In this document: positions 25,951 through 34,585 of the stretch, piece after piece
Layout: each line of letters starts with the position of its first letter
Numbering within the stretch: the first letter of the stretch is position 1
From: Pontibacter ramchanderi
GTDB taxonomy: Bacteria; Bacteroidota; Bacteroidia; Cytophagales; Hymenobacteraceae
DNA length: 64,000 bases
NCBI RefSeq assembly: GCF_002846395.1
Contig: NZ_PJMU01000001.1
Span: 1,116,001 to 1,180,000 of the forward strand
Direction: 5' to 3'
Program-made: the position numbers and the translations under genes
The notes under the pieces: generated by a model
Seen by the model: the letters and a program-made list of their open reading frames with translations, nothing else
The model's database searches: none
What the model was told of the DNA's origin: nothing

Positions 25951-28401
25951 TTAGTTGCCGGTGCGGTTCAGCTCCTCCAGGGTGCTGCGCTTGCGCTCTT
26001 CGGGCTTTTCTCCTTTGCTGAACTTGTAGCGCAGCGTAAAGCCGACATTGCGCTGCCGGAAGTATTGGTCCCAGTCGCTCACGTTGCCTTCGCCCACGTT
26101 GGCCGCAATGATCAGGTGCTGTGTCTCGAAGATGTCGTTGGCGTTCAGGGTCAGGTCCAGTTTGTCGTCCAGGAAGCTTTTCTTCAGACCCAGGTTCACC
26201 CACCAGCGCGGGTCAATTTCGTAGAGAGCGTACACCCCCCGCCCCTGGTAGGTGCCGTTCACCTCAAGCTTAAACTGGAGGGGCAGCAGGATGTTGTGGT
26301 TCGATTGCAGCATGTAGTATACCTGGTCAGTAAGTACTGGTTGGGCATTTACGATCGTGTTGTATTCATTATAAGAAACGAGCAACGTGTTGTTGGAATC
26401 CCAGTTCTTCATGAAACGGACTGGAACGATCGCGGTGGCGCTCAGGCTATGCGATTTGTCCACGTTGCCGATGGAGTAAATGGTGGTGGAGGTCTCCGGT
26501 ATAATAGCCGGTATCTCGGCGATCACGTCTTCGTTGCGCTGGTAGTTGAGCGCCAGGCTATATTGCTTTTTGTAGGTATGCGTCACGCCGATCACGTGTG
26601 TGTACTGCGGCCGCAGGTAGGGGTTGCCCTGCCAGTAGGTATAGGGGTCGCGGTACGCGAAGAAGGGGTTGAGCATCCCGTAGTTGGGGCGCTGCAGGCG
26701 GCGGCTATAACTGTAGTTGATGTCAAAGTCCTTGCTCACCGTCTGCTTCAGGAACAGGCTCGGGAAAAAATCGAGGTAGTTGCGCTTGGTCACCTGACCG
26801 GTCGTCAGCGACTCGCCCCGCGACTTTGTCCGCTCCGCACGCAGACCGGCTTGCAGACTGAACTTCTCGCTCAGTTTGCTGCTCCAGTTGGCGTAGGCGG
26901 CGTAAATATCCTCGTCGTAGATAAAGTGGTTGGTCCGGCTCAGGTCCAGCACCGGCACCTCGCTGTTGTTGAAGTAAAAGCGGGAATCGTTGTCTGACTC
27001 CACGCGGCTGGCCTTTGCCCCCAGTTCCAGCTTGCGGCCGCGCGAGAACATCTTGGTGAAGTCTGCCTTGGCGGAGTAAATGTTAAACTCGTTCGGGGTG
27101 CTGGTGTAGAGGAAATCCTGGATGATGGGCTGCTCGACGTTGAGTGAGTCGTAGTAGTTGTAAAAGTTCGCTTCCCCCTCGTTGGTGATCCGCACAAAGT
27201 CCAGGTCGGCGGTGAGTTGGGTACCCAGCGTGTCGAACTTGCCCAGGTAGTGGAGGTTGGCGTTTCTGTTTGTGAAGGTGTTGGTGTTGAAATTGTCGGC
27301 ATCCACAAACAGGTTGGGTTGATTGGGGGCGTTGCCAATGAAGGTTTCCGTCAGGAAGTCGCCTTCCAGGTCGTTGGTGAGGTAATAGCCCATGAAACCG
27401 ATGCTGTGCTTGTCGTTGAAACTATAGTCTGTGCCCAGGCGAACAGACGGTGGCCCCTGCACTTCAAAATTACCGTCGGCTACCTGGTCGAAATAAGTCG
27501 TGCGCTCCTCGCCCCGGAACACCCGGTTAAAGGTGGCATCGCGCCCTCCGGCACGGCGCACCCAATCCGCTGTGAGGAAAGAGTTCCAGGGACCGCGCTT
27601 GTGGTTGACCGTACCGCCGGTGCTATACCCGTATTGCTTGAAATTGTAGTTGGCACCGGCGTAGACGCTTCCGTTCATGCCCTGCTGCGTGTTCTTTTTC
27701 AGGTTGATGTTCAGGATACCCGAAGAACCTTCTGCGTCGTATTTGGCCGATGGGTTGGTGATGATCTCGATGTTGCGGATGTTCTCGGCCGACATGCCTT
27801 CGAGCAGCGAGCGCAGGTCGCGGGCGGAGAGGTAAGTCAGTTTCCCGTCCAGCATGATGGTAACTCCGGCCCGACCATTGAGTTGTATGTTGCCTTCCTG
27901 ATCAATGAATACGCCTGGCGAAGTGGCCAGCACATCGTAGGCCGTACGGCCTGCCGCCAGCGCGGTGCCTTCTATGCTCACCACCATGCGGTCTGCTTCC
28001 TGCGTGATGGTGGGACGGAGTGTTTCCACCTTCACTTCCTTCAGCTGCGTAGCAGATGGCGTCAGTTTGATGTTGCCTACGCTTGCCTCCGGTTTTGCCG
28101 CACTTACCGCAACAGAGCCGATAAACCTTTTCTGATAACCCAGAAAGCTGATGGCCAACTGATAATTGCCGGGTGCTATACCTGCAAATGAAAAGCGCCC
28201 ATTGGTATCAGTAAGCGCACTCTGCAAGGCCTGTGAGTTGCCTGACCGGAGCAGGGCAACTGTGGCATACTCAATGGGCTTGCCAGTGAGGGAGTCGGTC
28301 AGTGTGCCGGAGATCGTACCTGCTTCCTGCGCCCGTGCGGCACCCGAAACGGAGAGGAAAAGACATAGCATTCCCATCAAAAAAAGTACATTCTTTTTCA
28401 T
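25951..28401 (-). CDS. Outer-membrane beta-barrel receptor (CarboxypepD_reg-like plus OMP_b-brl_3)
   Basis: I start it at the ATG at 28399-28401 (MKKNVLFLMGMLCLFLSVSG), giving 816 residues with a proper signal peptide ending ARAQ. The 21 extra residues from the upstream ATG at 28464 lack signal character. Order: regulatory-like beta-sandwich (about 28-110, ISGTLTDSLTGKPIEYATV), plug (about 115-230, with AYDVLATSPGVFIDQEGNIQ), then the barrel of the OMP_b-brl_3 group. This is a TonB-dependent-receptor relative without a SusD partner. The C-terminus carries a charged tail (KGEKPEERKRSTLEELNR) beyond the barrel. Ligand unknown. Confidence 0.9.
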   Translation of the reverse strand: MKKNVLFLMGMLCLFLSVSGAARAQEAGTISGTLTDSLTGKPIEYATVALLRSGNSQALQSALTDTNGRFSFAGIAPGNYQLAISFLGYQKRFIGSVAVSAAKPEASVGNIKLTPSATQLKEVKVETLRPTITQEADRMVVSIEGTALAAGRTAYDVLATSPGVFIDQEGNIQLNGRAGVTIMLDGKLTYLSARDLRSLLEGMSAENIRNIEIITNPSAKYDAEGSSGILNINLKKNTQQGMNGSVYAGANYNFKQYGYSTGGTVNHKRGPWNSFLTADWVRRAGGRDATFNRVFRGEERTTYFDQVADGNFEVQGPPSVRLGTDYSFNDKHSIGFMGYYLTNDLEGDFLTETFIGNAPNQPNLFVDADNFNTNTFTNRNANLHYLGKFDTLGTQLTADLDFVRITNEGEANFYNYYDSLNVEQPIIQDFLYTSTPNEFNIYSAKADFTKMFSRGRKLELGAKASRVESDNDSRFYFNNSEVPVLDLSRTNHFIYDEDIYAAYANWSSKLSEKFSLQAGLRAERTKSRGESLTTGQVTKRNYLDFFPSLFLKQTVSKDFDINYSYSRRLQRPNYGMLNPFFAYRDPYTYWQGNPYLRPQYTHVIGVTHTYKKQYSLALNYQRNEDVIAEIPAIIPETSTTIYSIGNVDKSHSLSATAIVPVRFMKNWDSNNTLLVSYNEYNTIVNAQPVLTDQVYYMLQSNHNILLPLQFKLEVNGTYQGRGVYALYEIDPRWWVNLGLKKSFLDDKLDLTLNANDIFETQHLIIAANVGEGNVSDWDQYFRQRNVGFTLRYKFSKGEKPEERKRSTLEELNRTGN

Positions 28402-28583
28402 AGTCTGGAATATAATGATCGTATCGTTCTGCCTATCTCGGGATGGGGTGCATGCTAAAGACACAGCTTTTTGGTCGGGGTTGCATCCGGCGCCAAATTA
28501 ATCTGAGCGTTTGCCTCGATTCGGGCAATGGAATTGAAAAAGCTTCGTATAGGGATCAGAAATCAAACTTTACACGCTTACCC

Positions 28584-29219
28584 ATGTTCTTGTTCCAGCA
28601 CCCCGCGCTTCTGCTCATACTTACAACTACCCTCTTCGAAACCCTCACATACCTGGACCTGTCCACGCTGCAACTGCTCAATGGCAACCGGGCAACCGAC
28701 CTGGACTTCCTGCTGCTCACCCTTACCATATCGGCTTACGGACTAGGTGCCTGCGTGCCGCTATACCTATACCTGGTGGGTCATTTCAAAAAGGTGGTTT
28801 CACTTAAGCTGAAGGCCTACCAATATGTGTTTGCCATGGGCTTGAATATCCTGTTTATCGGCTTGCTGAAGTATACCGTCGATCGCCCCAGGCCCTTTGT
28901 GACGCACGACACGATTGAGCAGATCGCGGAGGCCAGCAGTCCCTCCTTCCCTTCCGGCCACACGGCGTATGCGTTCACGGCGGCCATCATGCTGGTACTG
29001 ATGTTCCGCCACCCGTTGCTGCGCGGCCTCCTGCTGACCTGGGCCCTGCTCGTTGCCTACTCCAGGCTGGCACTGGGCGTGCACTACCCCAGCGATGTGC
29101 TCGGCTCCATGCTGCTCGGCTCTGCCGCCGCTTTCCTCTCCACCTACGCCTTCCGGAAGCACCGCGAGCAGTTTTTTGCTTTGCTCAAACGAAGCCGGAA
29201 TCTGAGGATCATGCGGTAG
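28584..29219 (+). CDS. PAP2 family phosphatase
   Basis: I start it at the ATG at 28584 (MFLFQHPALLLILTTTLFE), 211 residues. The longer frame from 28443 overlaps the divergent receptor gene and adds a non-membrane, cysteine-bearing stretch. Six membrane helices. All three PAP2 motifs are present: KYTVDRPRP, SFPSGHT, and SRLALGVHYPSDVLG. The enzyme dephosphorylates a lipid phosphate such as undecaprenyl-pyrophosphate or phosphatidic acid on the outer face of the membrane. Substrate not told by sequence. It is divergent from the receptor gene and shares its 182-bp upstream region. The tandem double motif copy lies in its coding sequence at 28762-28773. Confidence 0.88.
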   Translation: MFLFQHPALLLILTTTLFETLTYLDLSTLQLLNGNRATDLDFLLLTLTISAYGLGACVPLYLYLVGHFKKVVSLKLKAYQYVFAMGLNILFIGLLKYTVDRPRPFVTHDTIEQIAEASSPSFPSGHTAYAFTAAIMLVLMFRHPLLRGLLLTWALLVAYSRLALGVHYPSDVLGSMLLGSAAAFLSTYAFRKHREQFFALLKRSRNLRIMR

Positions 29220-29704
29220 GTATAGCAGGTGTGGGACTTAGCTGACTAAAAATTCAGAGTCCTTGTTGATTTGCCAGGCGAGAGTTGGCGAAGTGTGGGT
29301 CCCTTTCTGCAACATCCGTTTTTTGAAACGTTTAGTTGCGTTTATGTACGCTTATAGGCTTTTCCTATATTGGCAGGGAATCATCGGGGCTAGTTCCTGG
29401 CGCCAAGGATTACTGTATTCAAAATGGAACAACCAAAAACTCAGCTTAATAACTTGATTTACAAATCATTAAATTATGCGATTAGAAATAATAAGTAAGT
29501 AGTAATGTTTCTGGAAAGTTACTATATTAGTAAAGCGCTATGGAATACTTCCGGTTATGCAGTAATTGACGAGGTACTCCGCATATATGGCAGATAAACG
29601 CCATAGTGACGTTTATACAGTAGTTGTGTGCTACTTCTACTAAGAAGCTTCATTATACATTCTTAAAAAAGACAGGTTCTGATTCCTCTAAAAATTAACT
29701 ATAA
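29220..29704. other. AT-rich 485-bp non-coding gap upstream of cassette gene
   Basis: Base composition falls sharply after about 29340. It contains an inverted repeat ATAAACG (29594-29600)/CGTTTAT (29610-29616), a CATAGTG at 29602-29608, and GTTGTGTG at 29623-29630. The last two recur downstream of the gene as CATAGTG at 30134-30140 and, inverted, CACACAAC at 30120-30127. No gene supported; a 64-codon frame at 29263-29457 looks random. Confidence 0.5.
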
Positions 29705-30088
29705 ATGAGGCCAATAGAGTTTGATAGTTTTGCGGAAGATGTTGAGTATGTGTTAAATAAAGTTATTAATGAATACAACTTTCAAATAATATTTAAAGAC
29801 GAAAGCAGCTTTTTTTGTAAGAACAACAATAACTCAATTCATATATTTTATGAAGGCATGTCTATTCAGTTTAACATCATAAATAGTAAAGGAGAAGAAA
29901 ACCATATCTATGAACTACTAAACTTAAAAGGATATTCTTCATTGGTGCCATTAGAATCCGAAGCTAACCTAGATGAAAACTTTCTAAAAAGCCTTAAAGA
30001 CAAATACGAATTTTATATTGCTGATTTAAAATGGATTAAGGCAATAGGCCAAATAATAATTGATTATAACATCCTCGTAAAAGATTGA
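29705..30088 (+). CDS. AT-rich orphan hypothetical protein (possible cassette gene)
   Basis: 127 residues, acidic, rich in Ile, Asn, Tyr and Phe, no signal peptide and no membrane helix. I recognise no family; the size and alpha/beta pattern resemble small immunity-type or orphan cassette proteins, but this is weak. Its codon use (AAT, ATA, TTA, AAA) differs plainly from the GC-richer genes either side, a sign of recent transfer. It is flanked by short related repeats and an imperfect attC-like hairpin at 30125-30183. It has none of the GGTATA words that fill the rest of the window. Confidence 0.65.
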   Translation: MRPIEFDSFAEDVEYVLNKVINEYNFQIIFKDESSFFCKNNNNSIHIFYEGMSIQFNIINSKGEENHIYELLNLKGYSSLVPLESEANLDENFLKSLKDKYEFYIADLKWIKAIGQIIIDYNILVKD

Positions 30089-30119
30089 AGAAGAGTTCAG
30101 AAATTAACAAAAAAAGCAA

Positions 30120-30183
30120 CACACAACACGGTTCATAGTGTAGGCTGCGGCTATGCCATGCCCATACTATGCAAGAGCACGTT
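30120..30183 (+). repeat. attC-like imperfect hairpin after the cassette gene
   Basis: CATAGTGTAGGC (30134-30145) pairs with GCCCATACTATG (30160-30171) with two mismatches around a 14-nt loop. AAC at 30125-30127 and GTT at 30181-30183 bound the outside. The layout recalls an integron attC site, but the outer boxes do not match the canonical RYYYAAC/GTTRRRY. Confidence 0.4.
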
Positions 30184-30325
30184 ACTCTCTCAAAATATTT
30201 TAACCACTCTGCCACCTCCTTTCAACTCTTTTTCTTTACCTTAAAAGATGCCAAAGCACCTTGCAAAGGCATTTCAGGTATAGCAGGACTGCTTCAATTA
30301 ACTAAAGAAAACAAAACCACCCCCT

Positions 30326-31213
30326 ATGGACGAGATCAAGAAAGAAGACATCAAACAGGAAGTGTTTAACCTGTACGACGACTATGCCCACAACCGCATT
30401 AACCGGCGGGATTTCATGCAGAAGCTCTCGATCTACGCGGTGGGCGGGCTCACGGTTGGTTCGCTGGCGAGTTTCCTGATGCCGGATTACCAAAACAAAG
30501 TGCAGGTGGCTCCCAACGACCCGCGCATTATTTCGGAGTACATCACCTACCAGTCACCCAAAGGCGGAGGACCTATCAAGGCCCTGCTGTCGAGGCCAGT
30601 CAAGGGGAAGAAAAAGCTCGGAGGCATTGTGGTGGTGCACGAGAACCGGGGCCTGAATCCGCACATCGAGGATGTGGCCCGCAGAGCCGCCTTGGCTGGC
30701 TTTATCTCCCTCGCGCCAGATGCTCTTACTCCACTGGGAGGTTACCCCGGCACGGATGACGAAGGCCGTACCCTGCAGAGTCAGCGCGACCGCAACGAGA
30801 TGCTCGAGGACTTTATAGCGGCGCACGATTACCTCAAAAACCACAAGAACTGCAACGGCAAAGCCGGAGTGGTAGGCTTCTGCTTTGGTGGCTGGATCTC
30901 GAACATGATGGCCGTGCGTATACCTGATCTGGCAGCGGCCGTTCCGTTTTACGGCGGGCAGGCACCGGCCGAGGAAGTGCCTCAGATCAAAGCCCAGCTC
31001 CTGCTGCACTACGCCGAGCACGACGAGCGCGTCAACGAAGGCTGGCCGGCTTACGAAGCTGCCTTGAAAGCGCACAACAAGGTATACGAAGCCCACTTCT
31101 ACCCCGGCACCAACCACGGCTTCCATAACGATACCACACCTCGCTACGACAAAGCCGCCGCCGAACTGGCCTGGCAGCGTAGCATCGATTTTTTTAAGCA
31201 GCACCTGAAATAA
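30326..31213 (+). CDS. Dienelactone hydrolase family protein with Tat-like signal
   Basis: 295 residues. An N-terminal cytoplasmic-looking helix is followed by NRRDFMQKLSIYAVGG (about 27-42), a twin-arginine type signal, so the enzyme is probably exported folded. The alpha/beta hydrolase core carries the dienelactone-hydrolase Cys nucleophile in GFCFGG (Cys186), Asp in YAEHDERVN, and His in TNHGFHNDT. The family includes carboxymethylenebutenolidases; the real substrate is unknown. Single gene ended by a strong hairpin at 31236. The 100 bp upstream hold a motif copy (CAGGTATAGC near 30276). Confidence 0.9.
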   Translation: MDEIKKEDIKQEVFNLYDDYAHNRINRRDFMQKLSIYAVGGLTVGSLASFLMPDYQNKVQVAPNDPRIISEYITYQSPKGGGPIKALLSRPVKGKKKLGGIVVVHENRGLNPHIEDVARRAALAGFISLAPDALTPLGGYPGTDDEGRTLQSQRDRNEMLEDFIAAHDYLKNHKNCNGKAGVVGFCFGGWISNMMAVRIPDLAAAVPFYGGQAPAEEVPQIKAQLLLHYAEHDERVNEGWPAYEAALKAHNKVYEAHFYPGTNHGFHNDTTPRYDKAAAELAWQRSIDFFKQHLK

Positions 31214-31235
31214 GCACTTCTCACCCAAAACACAT

Positions 31236-31274
31236 AGGCCAGTTGCAGCTCTCCGCAACTGGCCTTTGCTCTTA
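31236..31274. terminator. Hairpin terminator
   Basis: AGGCCAGTTGC (31236-31246), loop AGCTCTCC, GCAACTGGCCT (31255-31265), then TTGCTCTT. It separates the dienelactone hydrolase gene from the convergent VOC gene. Confidence 0.88.
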
Positions 31275-31293
31275 ATGCAGGTATAGCAACCGC

Positions 31294-31707
31294 CTAGGAA
31301 GCAAATACCTCATCCTGATTCTTGAAAGCCTTGAACTCGAGCGGGTTCTTGCTGTGGTCGAGGATGAACATGGTGCGCTGCTCGCCTACCTGACCCTCGT
31401 AGCGGGTATAGGGCTCCACCACAAAAGGTATAGCGTGCTGCACCAGTCTGTCGCGCACCTGGTCGAACTGCTCGTAGCTAAGCAGGCAACCAAAATGCGG
31501 CACGGGTACGCTGATGCTGGCCACCTGCCCGCAGTAGTCGGGCTCCGGAATGTTGGCGCTGACGTGGGCCGAAAGCTGGTGACCGAAAAAGTCAAAATCG
31601 ATCCAGTGCTCGGTGCTGCGGCCTTCTTTGCAGCCTAAAATGTTCACATAAAACTGGCGCGTCGATTCGATGTCCTTCACTTTGAAGGCGTAGTGAAATG
31701 GGTTCAT
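31294..31707 (-). CDS. VOC (glyoxalase/dioxygenase) superfamily protein
   Basis: 137 residues forming paired beta-alpha-beta-beta-beta units: FHYAFKVKDIESTRQFYVN at the start and FVVEPYTRYEGQVGEQRTMF then DHSKNPLEFKAF near the end. Candidate metal ligands are His5, a His in HQLSAHV and Glu in PLEFKAF. The substrate cannot be told. Its start codon directly abuts the stop of the upstream 2-hydroxyacid dehydrogenase gene (TAA then ATG), so the two are co-transcribed and probably translationally coupled. Confidence 0.88.
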   Translation of the reverse strand: MNPFHYAFKVKDIESTRQFYVNILGCKEGRSTEHWIDFDFFGHQLSAHVSANIPEPDYCGQVASISVPVPHFGCLLSYEQFDQVRDRLVQHAIPFVVEPYTRYEGQVGEQRTMFILDHSKNPLEFKAFKNQDEVFAS

Positions 31708-32637
31708 TTAATATCCTTTGGTTTTAGAAACGACATGGAGGAGCGGCTCGCCGTGGCGCATGCGGTCGTAGTTTTCGAGGATCTGCGACACAGCCGAAGC
31801 CGGATTGGTGATGCTGGCAATATGCGGCGTAACATGGATCAGCGGATGCTCCCAGAACGGATGTTCCTCCGGCAGTGGCTCCTCCCGAAACACATCCAGA
31901 CTGGCGCCGGACAAGTGCCCTCCGTCCAGCATCTCGATCAGATCGTCATCCACCAGGTGCTCGCCCCGGGCCACGTTGATGACATAAGCGCCTTTTGGAA
32001 GTCTGCTGAAGGTGTCCTTGTTCAAAATATTAGCCGTGTCCTTGGTCAGCGGCAACAGGCAGATCAGGATATTGGCTTTTTCCAGAAAGGCAGTTAACTC
32101 CTCTGCCCCGGCGTAAGCGCCTATACCTTCTATCAGTTTGGGAGAGCGGGACCAGCCGTTCACCTTAAAGCCAAGTTTGCTAAGTTGCTGTGCCGTATGC
32201 GTGCCGAGCACGCCCATGCCCATCACCCCGATCACCACATCCGAGGTGCGCCTGTAACTGTGCTGTTTCCAGGTATGGCCGCGCTGTGCGTCCTTATACC
32301 TGTGCAGGCCGCGCACATGGTTCAGCACCTGGGCAGTCACAAAAGTGGCCATGTCCTGTGTCAGGTCCTCGTCCACGATGCGGGTGATCTGAACGCCCAC
32401 TGGCAGCTCCGGGTCACGCAGAATATGGTCAACGCCCGCGCCCGTGGAGGCAATGCATTTCAGGTTCGGGAATTCAGTGAAAACACCCGGCGGGTGATTC
32501 CAGGCCAGCGCAAATTCAACCTGCTCAGCTGGAGCGGTGTTTGGGTAAACGTATACTTCCAGGCCCGGTCGGTGTTCTTTCAGGGCACTTTCCCAGCGAC
32601 TTGTGTTCCGGCCCTGACTGAATATGGTAATTGACAT
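31708..32637 (-). CDS. Glyoxylate/hydroxypyruvate reductase A-like 2-hydroxyacid dehydrogenase
   Basis: 309 residues of the D-isomer-specific 2-hydroxyacid dehydrogenase family, GhrA type, which reduces glyoxylate or hydroxypyruvate with NAD(P)H. The catalytic set is visible: STGAGVDHI (about 86), the dinucleotide fold GVMGMGVLGTHTA (about 138), VINVARGEHLVDDDL with the catalytic Arg, a Glu in REEPLPEEHPFW, and the His in HVTPHIAS. The short N-terminal substrate domain fits GhrA rather than GhrB. First gene of a two-gene unit with the VOC protein, divergent from selO. Confidence 0.9.
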   Translation of the reverse strand: MSITIFSQGRNTSRWESALKEHRPGLEVYVYPNTAPAEQVEFALAWNHPPGVFTEFPNLKCIASTGAGVDHILRDPELPVGVQITRIVDEDLTQDMATFVTAQVLNHVRGLHRYKDAQRGHTWKQHSYRRTSDVVIGVMGMGVLGTHTAQQLSKLGFKVNGWSRSPKLIEGIGAYAGAEELTAFLEKANILICLLPLTKDTANILNKDTFSRLPKGAYVINVARGEHLVDDDLIEMLDGGHLSGASLDVFREEPLPEEHPFWEHPLIHVTPHIASITNPASAVSQILENYDRMRHGEPLLHVVSKTKGY

Positions 32638-32823
32638 AGATGGTGTAAGTCTGTTCGGTGATGTTTGGCAAGGTATAGCTGCTTCCCGCTTACGGTTTAA
32701 ACGGGATAAGTCTGCTAAATTTAACTAATCTTGCACAAATCTTGTTAAAGAGAGACCAAAAGGCTGGCATAAGGTTTAAAAGAAGCCCCAAAGCCAGCTA
32801 CCTTATACTTAAAACTGAAAAAG

Positions 32824-34380
32824 ATGGAGCAACTGAGCTCAAAGATTTATAAGAAAGAATTTGTGGAAGCCTTTGCCGGCGACGACAGCGGCACGCTCAC
32901 GCCCCGCCAGACGCCTGGCATGTTTTACAGCAAAGCAAAGCCCACACCAGTGGAGAGAGTAACGCTCCTGGCCTGGTCCGATGAACTCGCAAAGGAACTG
33001 GGCATCGCCCGCCCGACAAACCAGCATGAGATCGACATTCTGGGTGGTAACCGCGTGACCGACAGCATGTACCCTTACGCCGCCTGCTATGCCGGGCACC
33101 AGTTCGGTAACTGGGCGGGTCAGCTGGGCGACGGCCGTGCCATTACGCTAGGCGAGTGGGAAGCGCCCGATGGCAAAACCTGGGAGCTGCAGCTGAAGGG
33201 AGCAGGACTTACCCCCTATTCCCGCCGCGCCGACGGTCGTGCCGTGCTGCGCTCTTCGGTGCGCGAGTACCTGATGAGCGAGGCCATGCACTACTTAGGT
33301 ATACCGACCACTCGCGCCCTCAGCCTGGTAAGTACCGGCGAGCCCGTGCTGCGCGATATGTTCTACAACGGCAACGCCGCCTACGAACCGGGAGCCATCG
33401 TGATGCGAGTAGCGCCGAGCTTCCTGCGATTTGGTAACTTCGAGATGCTGAACGCCCGCAAGGAAGTCGACAACCTGCGCCAGCTCGTCGACTGGACTAT
33501 CAGCCGCTACTATCCGCACATCACCGGCGAAAACAAAGTGCTCGATTGGTTCAAAGAGGTTGTAGATCGCACTGCCCGTCTGATGGTGGAATGGATGCGG
33601 GTGGGCTTTGTGCATGGTGTGATGAACACCGACAATATGTCTATCCTGGGCTTGACCATCGACTACGGTCCTTACTCCTTCGTCGACAACTACGACCCAA
33701 ACTTCACTCCCAACACCACCGATCTGCCCGGCCGCCGGTATGCTTTTGGCAAACAGCCTTCCATCGGTTACTGGAACCTGGGTGCCCTGGCGGGAGCACT
33801 CCTGCCGCTGGCCGACAAAGACCAACTGGTTGCCACGCTCGAAACGTTCAAAGACGTGTACTGGACGGCATATTACGCCATGATGGGCCGCAAACTGGGC
33901 TTCGACCAAGTATCCCAACTGGACCGCGACCTGATCAGTCGGTTTGAGAAAACATTGGCCGATATCCAACCCGACATGACCATCTTCTACCAGCTGCTCA
34001 TCGAGCTACCGCTATCCGTGGAAAATGAAGATGCCGTAGCCGAATACTTCAAGCAGGCCCTGTACGACGACCTGACACCGGAGCAAAAAACAGCGCTCTA
34101 TACCTTGGTCAGCAGTTACCTGGAACGACTGAACACGAACAAGATCAAGCGCTCGGATTCGCAGGAAATGATGCGCAAAGCCAACCCACGCTTCGTGCTG
34201 CGCAACTACCTGCTGCACCAGGCAATCGAAGAACTGGAGAAAGGCGATGATACTTTATTTGTGAAGTTGCAGGAAGCGATCAAGGAACCGTATTCGGATA
34301 AATTTTCCGAGTTCTTCCAGACCCGTCCGGGCTGGGCGAGTGAGAAAGCGGGTTGTTCGATGCTGTCTTGTAGTTCGTAG
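32824..34380 (+). CDS. selO: Protein adenylyltransferase SelO (YdiU family pseudokinase)
   Basis: 518 residues. SelO binds ATP in a flipped orientation and transfers AMP to Ser, Thr or Tyr of proteins, tuned by redox state. Seen: GHQFGNWAGQLGDGRAITLG (about 91-110), LKGAGLTPYSRRADGRAVLR (about 123-142), HGVMNTDNMSILGLTIDYGP with the metal-binding Asn and Asp (about 260-280), and the C-terminal GCSMLSCSS. The last Cys pair stands where eukaryotic SelO has selenocysteine; here the codon is an ordinary TGT. Single gene with a T/A-rich upstream region. Confidence 0.95.
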   Translation: MEQLSSKIYKKEFVEAFAGDDSGTLTPRQTPGMFYSKAKPTPVERVTLLAWSDELAKELGIARPTNQHEIDILGGNRVTDSMYPYAACYAGHQFGNWAGQLGDGRAITLGEWEAPDGKTWELQLKGAGLTPYSRRADGRAVLRSSVREYLMSEAMHYLGIPTTRALSLVSTGEPVLRDMFYNGNAAYEPGAIVMRVAPSFLRFGNFEMLNARKEVDNLRQLVDWTISRYYPHITGENKVLDWFKEVVDRTARLMVEWMRVGFVHGVMNTDNMSILGLTIDYGPYSFVDNYDPNFTPNTTDLPGRRYAFGKQPSIGYWNLGALAGALLPLADKDQLVATLETFKDVYWTAYYAMMGRKLGFDQVSQLDRDLISRFEKTLADIQPDMTIFYQLLIELPLSVENEDAVAEYFKQALYDDLTPEQKTALYTLVSSYLERLNTNKIKRSDSQEMMRKANPRFVLRNYLLHQAIEELEKGDDTLFVKLQEAIKEPYSDKFSEFFQTRPGWASEKAGCSMLSCSS

Positions 34381-34420
34381 GATAGCACCACAGAAAGTAC
34401 AGATTCTTAAGGATTCGAGC

Positions 34421-34454
34421 CTTTACCCGACATGATGTGCCATGTCAGGTAAGG
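34421..34454 (+). terminator. Hairpin after selO without T run
   Basis: CTTTACCCGACATG (34421-34434) pairs with CATGTCAGGTAAGG (34441-34454) with two mismatches and a 6-nt loop. It is followed by GCCGTTTCG, so termination would be weak. Confidence 0.4.
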
Positions 34455-34526
34455 GCCGTTTCGTGCCTGGATGAAGTAGCCGGAAAAAAATTTTTACAAA
34501 TTTTCGAAAAAAATCTGTTCTTCATG

Positions 34527-34554
34527 TTGCCTTCATCTTGACAATATAGTTTTG
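34527..34554 (+). promoter_or_regulatory. Promoter of the LEA-like secreted protein operon
   Basis: TTG at 34527-34529, 17-nt gap, TAGTTTTG at 34547-34554 (TAnnTTTG). It gives a leader of about 26 nt before the ATG at 34586. A TTGACA at 34538-34543 also lies here. The upstream 40 bp are A/T runs that could act as an UP-like element. Confidence 0.5.
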
Positions 34555-34585
34555 GTGCATTATCTGATTAAAACCATTTAGAGAC

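Noticed and set aside
29263..29457. 64-codon open frame upstream of the cassette gene
   Set aside because: Trp/Tyr-rich random-looking peptide crossing the composition boundary; no leader or partner.
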